The position numbers were made by a program, and so were the translations under genes. Below are positions 33,868-45,800 of a stretch of DNA of 64,000 nt, piece after piece. The first letter of the stretch is position 1. Each line of letters opens with the position of its first letter. The DNA comes from Sipunculus nudus (taxonomy: Eukaryota; Annelida; Sipuncula; Golfingiida; Sipunculidae), in the NCBI GenBank assembly GCA_026874595.1, contig CM049319.1:65957417-66021416 (forward strand), read 5' to 3'. Below the pieces are notes generated by a model. The model saw nothing but the letters and a program-made list of their open reading frames with translations. It ran no database searches and had not been told where the DNA came from.

Positions 33868-36800
33868 GTAAGTGATACATATGTAAGACATGACCGTTCT
33901 TGCTAGCAGGGGCGCTTATTACATTTTAAACGAAATATTCACGCGCTCTTGAGGTGGGCGATAATATGTAGACTGGGATACAGAACTTGACAGAAGGGTA
34001 CGACTTTACAATCAGTACCTACCCAGGCTGCTACCGGTCAAGGCTCGGCCGGTACTCTATTATACCACTACAAATGAGTAAAGAAGTAATAGTTATACAG
34101 CCAAATAGCCCTATATTGCCTTTTATAGGTTTAGAAATACATATTAGGATTCATTTACAAATATATTTCCTCTGGAGTACATATTAAATACCGTTGTAGC
34201 ATGTTGTTGGAATCCAAATCCAGACGGCAGCCATGATTTTTTAAACTGATAATTACGGTATGGTAAACAATCTCCGTTCAGACTACTGTAAAGTATAACG
34301 GTCTGACCATGGGGGGGTTTGGGGGTGTCTCCCCCCCCCCCACATTAAAAGCACTTAATGTTTCTTTTTTGTTGTAGGAATTCTAAGGGGGGTATGGGGG
34401 GTTCCCCCCAATCTTTTATGTAGTTAATAATATTTCTCAATAAATATTTTCATGATATTTACAACTGCGGTTAGGTGGCACTATTTATTACTCCACACCC
34501 AGATTTAAAAGCCCTCTTTTTCCTGTGACCTTCACATCGTCTTGCATGGTGTAATGGCATAAGTGTTTGAGTACTGAGCCGTGCTGCACAGGATCGATTC
34601 CAGCGAGGACCAACTTCTGCTCTTTCATGTGATATTCATGATTTATGATGTATACATGTACTTACACATTTCTGAATAATAATAATATGTCTCTCATCAA
34701 CAGATAACGCCACGGTAGGAAATATAAGAGAAGACAATAAGTGGTAGCAATATTTTATTCAGCTGTCCCAAATGTAGGTACTGATTGTAAATTCGCTCCG
34801 ACAGAAGTTCCCAGACTTCTACTTTGCAGTGATTATAGAATCCGGCCTACATGGATGAAGTTACGGGTGTATACATACGGACGTTATGATGTTTAGGATA
34901 CATGTAATGGAGCATTGAGGGGCATGTCATGGTTTATGGGGGTTACTACTATGAGATGGTCCAGTCAGTTTTGACTCATCTTGGGAATGTAGACCAGATT
35001 CTATACTCTGGCCTCTACTCTTATTATTAAATTATAGGTCGAATTTTGCACTGTCTGCATTCCCACTTCATCGACTTTTATGCAATAAAGACTCTGTTAC
35101 GCGCAACTGTACTATAACTCGCCTACCTCAGTTATGGCTGAACCCACGTGTCGGTGTCACTCCTGTAGACTGGAACACCAGGATGTCAGGGGAAATGGTT
35201 CTTTCATCTCCATACAAAATTTTTACTTGTCTCTTAAATTATATAATTCATCATTTACTAAAGTATACATGTATATATGAGTGTATGAAAGTCAAATTCC
35301 TAGATATCTCTTTTTCTTGAAAATTTGTTTTTTCCCCGAAATTTAAGATGAGGAACCAAAATTTACATCTTTTAACTGATAAGTAGAAAATTATAATCAG
35401 AAAATTATTTTCCCAAATAAGTGAATGTGACTAAGAGGATAACTTGCGGAGTGGCGGTCACTCCTGTGTTCACTTGCCTGATGATTGTGTTTAATTAAGC
35501 TGAATGACTGAGTGAGAGCTATAGTTGCTTAGCCGTTAAGATGCATGTATAGTTCTGATCACCTGTAATTGTATGCTAATGTAACACTATCTCCCTTGTC
35601 TTGATCTTTCTATGATTGTTTCTTTGTGCTGCCCCATTGGTAAACTAACTTTTTCGGTAAGAGTTCATCATGTTAAGTTCTCTGTGACATTGTATCATTT
35701 CCATGTATCATCGTTTACCCAGTCAGGTTTCATCAAACTTTGAATGTAAAAGTTTTCTTTGCCATGACTGGCTGTGATACCTGCACCATTGTTTTGATAA
35801 ATGTTGCAACATTTTTTGCGATATTTTCCTATATTTTTAGCTCAGCTGACGGTAAGTCATCTGAGCTATAGCAATCACTCTTTGTCCGTCGTCCGTCCAG
35901 CCATCTGGCCATCCGGCCTTATGTCCGTTAACAAGGCACAAATTGTAACCACTGGACCTGGAATCTTCTTACTTTACATCCCGAGAGGTCCATGAAAAAT
36001 CTCCTTGGAAACCTGGAATTAGGTCTCTGTTACCCAAATCCTTTGAGCTGTGGCACTCCAAAGTACTGCTCCAAATAATGGAAAATTTGATACAAAAGCT
36101 GAAGTATCTGAACAACTAAGGCAGAGATCACCATAATTGTTAGCATGGATATTGATCATGGAGTCTTTCATGAGTTTCCGCAGCCTGGGTGAGCCACCTC
36201 TAATTTTTTTATTTTTTACAATTTTTTTTCTCTACTTTTGAGACCTTTTAAAATGTGAACATCTGTTAACAGGGCACAAATCCTAAAGACTGGACCTACA
36301 ATCTTCGTTTTTGACATTCTGAGAGGCCTTTGAAAAGTCTCTATGGAAACAAGAAGATAGATCTCTGTTACCCATTTCCTTTGAGCTATGGGGCCTAAAA
36401 GTACCCCCCAGAATAGTAAAAAATTTCATACAAAAACTTACATATCTCATTAACTACATCACTGATGGTCATGATTTTTGGCATACATATTGATCATGAG
36501 ATGTTTCATCAGTTTCTGCAGACTGGTGGCGCCACCTGTATTTTTCGATTTTTTATGAATTGTTTTCTCTATTATTGAGACCTTTAAAAATGTGAGCATC
36601 TGTTAACAGGGCACAAATCGTAAAAACTGGACCTAGAATCTTTATTCTTGACATTCTGAGAGACCTATGAAAAGTCTCCATGGAAACCAGAAATTGGGTC
36701 TTTGTTACCCATATCCTTTGAGCTATGGGGCCCCAAATTACCACCCAGTATAGTCAAAAATTTCATTAAAAAAAACTTCAATATCTGATTAACTACATCA

Positions 36801-39800
36801 CTGATAGTCATGATTTTTGGCATACATATTGATCATGAGATGTTTCATCAGATTCTGCAGACTGGTGGTGCCACCTGTATTTATCAAATTTTTACAATTT
36901 TTAGCTCAGCTGACTATAAGTCATCTGAGCTATAGTCGTGGTCCATTGTCCGTCATCCGTCCGTCCGCCCGTCCATCCGTCTGTCCGGATGTCCGTCCGT
37001 AAGACTGGCACGTTTCGACACCATTGGACCTACGAATCTGAAATTTGGCATACAGTTAGATGTCCCCAAAATCTCCTACCATGCCGAAAATTGGGTCAAT
37101 AGGACTTCGTTCCTTTGAGATATTAAGGAAAAACCTCAATTTTTTATTAGAAATCCATTTTCACACTTCAGGACTGCCTAATATCAAAACCACTCATCTG
37201 GTTTTCTTCATTTTTACCATAAATATTCCTCTATATAGTTCCTATGTGCATGCCAGATATGAAGTCAGTATTATATAATTTAAAAAAGTTATGGGCCCAA
37301 ACATAATGGACTTTGTAAAAAAATCAGGAAGATATTTGGTCACTTAAGACCAAAAGTGTTAAAGGTAGGGACTTTTTTCCAGTAATACAACTTTAATTAA
37401 TCAAAATTTAATTGTATACCAAAAATTAGATCAAAATCTGTTAAATTTTTTTAAATATTGGCAAAAATATAAAATTGGTACCTTAAATTTTGCCCAACTT
37501 TGGCCATGGCACGTTTTTTTCCTGTAAGTACTGTGGATTTTAATTTTCACACCATGTATACATAAGGATTTAATCTGTTAAAATCTGAAATTTGAAAATA
37601 AAAGCTGCAAAATTAGGCTAGTTATTGAATTTTTTTTAGGCTCTTGTTGTATTCCCTTACATTGTCAAGCAGTCCACTTTGATGACTGTAGGTCATTCAG
37701 TGCACATCTCTATGCTCCCCAGGCTGTTGACATAATTTTAGATGTCCCCAAAATCTCCTACCATACCGAAAATTGGGTCATTAGGACTTTGTTCCTTCGA
37801 GATATTAAGGAAAAAAAACTCTGTTTTCCATAAAAAAAAGCCATTGTTACACTTCAAGGCTGCCTAATATCAAAACCACTGATCTGTTTTTGACCGTATT
37901 TAGTATTCACATTCTTTTATAAATTTTCTATGAACCTACCAAAAATTAGGTCAGCATTGGGTATTATTTTGAAGTTATGGGCCAAAACATAATGCAATTT
38001 TTTAAAAAATCAGGAAATATATTTACTCACCTAACATGAGAATTGCTGAACCTAGAGACTTTTTTCAGGAATATAACTTTATTTAATCAAGATTCAATTG
38101 TTTACCCAAAATTAGATCTGAATTTTGCAAATTTTTCAAGTTATTAGCATAAATAAAAAATCAATACCTTAAATTTTGTCCAACTTTGACACTGTTGATT
38201 TAATTTTCCCAGCATATATGCATAAGGATTTATTCTTTTAAAATCTGAACTTTCAAAAGAAATTGATTGGAATGAATAGCTTTTATTCATGTTTTCATAC
38301 ACCGTGTCAAGTGTTGTTTACATCTAGCCCACCTAGTAGTACAGCCTTCACTTGCATTATGTAACCCACCCCAGGCAGCTTACCTTGGCCAAGCTTGGCC
38401 ACTACTAGCAGGCTTCCCCTCTGCCCTGTACTCATCCCCCCAGCTGGTGCATAAACTAGATGAATGTTATAATTTTTCTGTATTTTATTTTATTCTTGGA
38501 CATGCTACATTTTAGATTTTGTATTGAACCACCAGGGTTACAATGATTAAAGTGTACATTTAATTGTGTCCACAAAGTGGCGTATTGCTGTGAAAGTGTG
38601 GATGTTCATGAGATAAGTAATTCCTTACTTCAGAAGAGTAAAAACTTCACCAGGTGTGAAATTGACTATTAATTCCAGTAATTAATTAAAAGTGGGATAG
38701 TAATAAGCACAATGATATTGTTTGTCCCTCATTCAACCAACAGTGTGTATAGTTTATTTGAAAAGATGTTTTATTTTATCAAATTTACTTTTATTTTATT
38801 TGGTGAATAAAATTAAGCATGTCCTGAAAACTCCAATGTGCAAAACTTTTTAATAGTGATTCAAGGAATATTCTTGTAGATGCCATGTTGTGGCATTATT
38901 TTCTTTTAAAAATCAGTTTAAACATTTATGATTTAAAAATAATAAAATATATGTGTATGCATAATATGACCCAATGTTTTTTACTCTGTATATATAATGA
39001 TTGCAACTTTTGCAACAATTCTAATATTTTAACTTATATGTTCAGGTTTTTTTAATTAAAAATTTATAAACCTGTAAATAAAAAAATGATTCAGATAAAA
39101 ACTTCTTAATGGAAAAAGTGGATCTGCTTAAAAAAATAGGATTATATATAAACTTAAATGCATTATTCTCTTGAAAGTGAAATAAAGGTATTAGTCCATT
39201 CCGTCCACTTGCCTGTCCATCTGTAAATTTTTGTATGCAACACAGTATCTCAAAACTTTTACTGTTTTTCTTCATGACAGTCTTGTCAGAGTATTAGTTT
39301 GCAATCATATATTTAGAACTTTAATATAACCAAGTAGGAGGGCCCCTTTCCTCTTAGCTTTTCATATTCTTATATAAATGAAAAACATTACAATAGAATA
39401 TTTCTACATCCACCTTCGTGCTGCCCTCATTTTTCCCTTCTCCGAACCCCATCCCAAAGTTAGCCTCAGTAAGCAAGAACAAGATGAATCAGATATATTC
39501 ATACTTTAATATTTTGTATAACTATTCGTCCATAGGTACCTATGTACATGCCAGAAATTATGTCAATATTGTGTAATATGTAGACATAGTGGGCATCACA
39601 ATAATGTACCTTGTCAAGACTAAAGAGATATTGTGTCATACAGTCACATATTCATAAATCACTTCATCAGCATAGTTAATCGGTTGTTACTAAAACGCGT
39701 GCACGCATGCGTGCACGCGCACGTGCACGCAGATTCACACTGTTTTAAAATATGCTAAAACGCGTGCGGCCCTGGGTGCGGACGGTGTACAAATTAACTT

Positions 39801-42800
39801 AAATTTTGCAAAAAAACAACTTAATTATTATAAATGATCAAAATACCATAGTCAAGGGCATGATGAAAGTAATTATTCAACTACAACCAAATTTGTTTTC
39901 GATCGTTTTACCGCATGGCCTGGACTGTAGCAAGATACTTCCGGGATTGTTACATCTAGACATTAAAATTTTTGACATCTTTAATTTTTTTTAAAGTATT
40001 CCGCCTGCAGTTAGTCCCGTTCTTTCTATGATTATGGATGAATGTGTATTTAAGAGTTTTTAAAGGCCTATTTACAATATTTAACGCAAATTGTAAACAA
40101 AGGAAATATTCTGTAATATAAAGGGAAAGTATACTTTTAGAGAAGAAAGGTTATATAATGAAAGACGGTATTGCTTGAGAGTTTGTTTTTCATTTTAGTT
40201 GACTTTAACGGCTTAATTTTTTTTGTTTATAAAGTTATTCATAACGTTGATGACGTCGCCAAGAAAACGTTGCACTTTAGCATTTACTGGAGCATTTTGG
40301 TCATACATATTACATATATTGGATATAAAACTCTACAAGCCTTATCCATTATATTAATCTTTCCTTATTAAAGATTAACAAAATTTTGGAATAATGCGTT
40401 CAAGATAGTAAAATAACCCTTTAAACTCCCTCTTAAACACACATTTATCCATTTATAATAATAAATACATAAGTGAAATATAGAATCATATCAGACAATT
40501 TCTTCAAGTACCGTTTAATTTTTAAAAAATTGATATATCCAGCATCAAGAGTCAAAGAATTACTAAATGGTAACTAAAATTGCAATAATAACATTTGAAA
40601 AAAAAGGATATATACACACTTGCATACGGATGGTGTACATTATTATAATTATTATTATTAACGAACGTAAATATTTATGGGGGGATTGTCATGTACACCG
40701 TATTTAGACAATTTCTTAAAGTACAAATTAAATGTATTTCCGGATGATATTCAATGTTTAGGGTTAGAGAAATTCATGTGAAGGTCACAATTTGTTATTG
40801 GAACTAATATTCTAGTGGTCATGAATAACTTGCATAAAACTTGCATAATAAAACAAATAAACACAAACGTATCACACAACACTTTATTGTAGCAAACATT
40901 CTCGGCCAAAGTAACAACAATACAAAAACTTAAAATACACAAAATAACAGGAACTCGCTAACTTTCATATAAATAATTATATCACTTAATTATTTCAAGA
41001 AGAATATTTGATGTGTCTGTTTTTTAAATGAAAAAAGTATATGCTAGAGTCACAAAGAGGCGATTTTGTAAAAGCCCATTCTGCTTACTTTAAAACATAT
41101 ATTTGAATTATTTTTTCCCTGCGCTTGGCTATGCCCATTTACAATTTACAAATAGCACGTACATTTTCATTGCATCTTACACAAATTTATTTTGCAATAA
41201 ATTATATTAAAAAATATATCTAGTAGATATATTTATATATACTTAAAATTTGACATAAGTTCACCATGGGTATATTTCTAATTCTCTCAGAAAAAAACAA
41301 CAAATATCAAATAAAAAGTAATAAGATGAATAATATAAAATTTGTTCTAAATGTCAGGAGGTGAACATAGCCAGGATTTAAATTAATATAAAACTGATTT
41401 ATTGGTCCTCTTAATGCTGTAAGCTACAAATTTTGTATGTTGAATCGGTATTTACGAGGCCTGATAACATGAATTCATAATAAAATACGTATTTTTTTAT
41501 TAAAAAATTGTATTTTTTTTACACATTCAATTACCATTTACAATAAAACTATACAAAAACACAGTAAATGAAACTAAAATAGAATATGAACTTAGCGTAT
41601 ATGAATCTTTCAGTCAAATCAAAAGGGTATTACTTGTATGATGACCTGTAATGTCTTTCACTAAGACGGTATTCTAAATGTCAGGAAGTGAACATAGCCA
41701 GGATTTAAATTAATATAAAACTGATTTATTGATAACATGAATTCATGATAAAATACGTATTTTTTTATTTAAAAATTGTATTTTTTACACATTCAATAAC
41801 CATTTACAATAAAACTATACAAAAACACAATAAATCTTTTAGTCAAATCAATAGGGTATTACTTGTATGATGACCTGTAATATGTCTTTCACTATGACAG
41901 TGTGGTAATATACAAGATGTAAGTTGATTTATGCTTGATTTAAGTTCATTTGTACACCGTCCGCACTTTTGGCCGCACGCATTTTAGTAGGTTTGTTAAC
42001 AGTGGAAATCTGCGTGCACGTGTGCGTGCACGCATGTGTGCACACGTTTTAGTAACAACCTAGTTAATCATAACATCATATCTGTCAAATTGAACGCTTG
42101 CAGACTACCATACACTTTAGATCCTTCAACAAATAGCCTTATCATCATTCTACTACTGCTTATTACTGCTGTCATTGCATTCATATTTGCTCAAATATAT
42201 CACAATTTTCAACCCCTCCTAAATAAATAAAAAAATAACCACTTTATTTGACTCTATTAATCCATCATTCAGGTAATTTCATTTATCATTTACTCACATA
42301 TTACATTACATTCCTTTATAATAGCCCAACGTGTACATGATATTCATAAGCTTTATCAACTTGATATAGTATCACAGTGGAGAAACATTTATAGTCCAAT
42401 CATGATCAGCTGAGCGCCATGACCCATGGGTCCCTTGTTTTTCTCTGTTTTTGAGACCTTTAAGGATGTAGTTATCTGTCAACAGGGTTAAAATTGGACC
42501 AAGAATCTTCATTCTTGACACACAGGGAGATCTATGAAAAGTGTCCATGGAAACCTGAAATTAGGTCTCTGTTACCCATATCCTTTGAGCTATGGCACTC
42601 CAAAGTACAGTTCAGAATAATGGAAAATTTGATACAAAAGCTGAAGTATCTGAACAACTAATGCAGAGATCACCATAATTGTTTGTATGGATATTGATCA
42701 TGGAGTGTTTCATCATTTTCTGCAGCCTGTTGTCACCACATATATTTTTCGGGGCTTTTTTTCGAAATTTTTTCTCTATTTTTAGACCTTTAAAGATATG

Positions 42801-45800
42801 AACATCTGTAAACATGGCACAAATCTTAACAACTGGACCTAGAATCTTCATTCTTTACACACAGGGAGACCCATGAAAAATCTCCATGGAAACCTGAAAT
42901 TAGGTCTCTGTTACCCATATCCATTAAGCTGTATGGCTCCAAAATACCCCCCAGAATAATGAAAAATTTGATACAAAAACTCCAGTATCTCAATAACTAC
43001 AATACTGGTGCTCATGATTTTTGGCATACATATTGATCGTGACATGTTCCATCAGTTTTAGCAGACTGGGTGTGCCACCTCTATTTTTTTCAAATTTTTA
43101 TGAATAATTTTCTCTATTTTTGAGACCTTTAAAGATGTGTTTAATTGTCAACAGGGTACAAATTGTAACAACTGGACCTAGAGTCTTCATTCTTGTCATG
43201 CAAGGAGGCCCATGAAAAGTGTCTGTGGAAACCTGAAATTAGGTTTCTGTTACCCATATCCTTCAAGCTATAGGACTCAAAAGTATCCCTCAGAATAATG
43301 GAAAATTTGATACAAAAGCTGAAGTATCTGAACAACTAATCCAGAGACCACCGTGCTTCTTTGCCTGGATATTGACCATTAAGTGTTTTTATTAGTTTCT
43401 GCAGACTGGTGGAGCCACACATATTTTTTTTAAAGTTTACACATTTTTTCTCTATTTTTGAGATATATTAATACAGACACAATCTCAGCCTGTTGGTTAA
43501 TCTGTTTGATGCTTCAGTTGAATGGTTATATACTTCCATTCAGATGATAAAATTTCCTTTTGCAAATCTCTTCCAAGTCAGCTGAGCGTCATGACCCATG
43601 GGTCACTTGTGTTTAATGCGCCTAAAATTTGTTTGAATTGGTTGGGGTACAAGACAGAATTAAAGTGAAAGCCACTACCATGTCTTTAGATGTTTAGTAG
43701 GAAATGTTCAAGTAGGCATGATGTATCAAAGGTCTGTCCAAGGAAATATGCATGTCTCTCCAAGACTTAATGGTATACAAAAGTATTTCCATACAACAAA
43801 AAGAAAGATTAAGTGCTGAACACTGTTGTAATAATTAGTCATTCATTAATATTTACTTCTCATGATCATATCCTATGAGAACTGCATTAAGATCAAGAGT
43901 CAAGTGATAGCACTTATACTGCACTGTGCGGAATCACAGTCCTGAATTCTTTAATTGACAAGCCTTTTACATATGTATGACCTAAAGAACTTAATTTGTT
44001 TTTTCTATAATGTCAAGTAAAATTTTATTTTACTCAGTGCATAAGTGAGTAATATTGTCATATATTTTTTTTAATAAACTGATCTGCGGAATCTTATATT
44101 GTCTCACAATACCTAAAATGATAAAGAATTAATTCTTAAAAACTAAAAGTCTATATATATGTATAATATATATATTTATATATAACACAGCAATTTCCTA
44201 TAAATTTAATACAGTGAAAATATCATGATAAGTTTCGTTATACACTACCACATGTCTGATTATATTGCAATACAAAATTTGCACATGATGCCCAGCCCTA
44301 CTGATTAGCCTATAATAAGTGTGTACCTGTTAAGCTGTATATAATACAGAAAATGCTAATTTCTATAAAATGAGATAACACTAATTTAAATGGTTCACTG
44401 TTTCTAGCTCAGCTGACTTAGTCTACTGAGGTGTAGGTATGGCACTTTGTCTGTTTGCCATCTGGCCGTCTGTTAGCAGGGCACAAATCGTAACCGCTAG
44501 ACCTAGAAATTTCAAAGTGTACATCCAGAGAGGTCTATAAAAAATCTCCTTTGAAATTTGAAATTAGGTTAGTGTGACCTGTATCCTCTGAGCTATAGGG
44601 CTTGTAAATAGCTCCCCCCCCCCCCCCCCCCCCCGGGCCCCCATATAATTAACAATTTTATACAAAACCTCCAGTATCTTGATAATTAATGCATGAATTG
44701 CAGGGTTGGGTTTTAGGCTGCCCAAAACCTGTTTTCGGCAGGGCAGAGCCTAAAACCTGCCTTTAACTGCTAAAAATAGGTTATAACCTGCCTAAAACTG
44801 CCTTTAACTGCCTAAAACCTTATTAACCCTCAGCTATGACTTGTAGCTCAACTATGTCTTATTGTTTAACAACTATAAATGCATTAAAGAAATAAGCTCA
44901 ACAAATTAAAAGTGAGGAACACTTTAATCAAACTAAACAAATTAAACCATGATAAAAAAAAAAAAGCAACAAATGAATACAACACTACTTCAGGTTATCC
45001 ATATGAACACAGTTCTCTGACTATTTTAGCTTGTATCCCAAAATCATGTTCTGAGGTCTTCCACCTCCATTACTGCCATTACTGCCAATTTATAAAAGAA
45101 TGCTCCTACTGTTACTAGTGTTAGCTTATAACCAGATACTTTGATTGGCTTTTTGATTACAGAAGTTTTTCCTAATTTAAAAAGTTGTCCCATTTACACT
45201 GAATAGTCCTTAATACTGTAGTCCCACTAACATATCATGTATGTTTTGTATGCCTATAGCTTCAAATGGCAAAAAGGCAATGGATTGTTTTTATAAATTA
45301 TAACAGATCTTTTATGCTCGGCATAAATTAAAAATATGAAAATATCTTTTTCATCATCTGATAATGAACAAGAATTTCCACTATTTGTTTATTCCCTTAG
45401 CTAAGTCATCCCTTGTCAGATTTTAAGATTTTGTGCACATACTTATTGTCTATATAATGATGGATATGCTCTGTTAACTGTATGATGAGACTGTGAAAAT
45501 GGAACCCTTTTGAAACAATTTAATTAGTATTAAAATGAAAATGCCAAAATATAGTGCAATGAATATGTTGCAAACCACAGAATATTCATAATTACTTTTG
45601 GGCTGTGTTAAATGTAAAGGCCTGAGAAACCTATATGTCATGGTCAGGGGCCCTGACTGCTTCCCTCAGTAAAAAGTTTGACTCAAGAACAGTTTTCAGG
45701 GCAAGGGCTTTGATTGCATCCTGCTAGTCAAGTATGAAAGTTCACATGAACATCTTAAAGGACACAGCAGTAGGACTTATGACTATTGGGTCTTATGACC

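Larger units (their letters stand above)
35834..43610 (+). mobile_element. Family B repeat, outer shell of a three-level nest
   Basis: It starts TTTTTAGCTCAGCTGAC at 35834 with a TCCG/TCTG microsatellite. It continues through 300-330-bp core units, each holding GACCTTTAAA, GGGCACAAATC, CTATGGGGC and TGGTGGCGCCACC-type phrases. At 36897 it is interrupted by a family A copy; at 42440 the interrupted unit resumes with TTCTCTGTTTTTGAGACC. It ends GTCAGCTGAGCGTCATGACC then CATGGGTCACTTGT (43610). Subterminal inverted repeats GCTCAGCTGAC/GTCAGCTGAGC and a tail palindrome match family A, so A and B are related non-coding families. Confidence 0.85.

Noticed and set aside
34543-34615. Functional tRNA gene
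   Set aside because: A-box and B-box-like words are present, but the acceptor and T arms do not pair, so it was kept only as a possible SINE relic.
37060-37278. Frame starting MSPKSP with copies at 6260, 17095 and 50927
   Set aside because: It recurs because it lies in the body of family A repeats; some copies are changed or shifted and there is no known motif.
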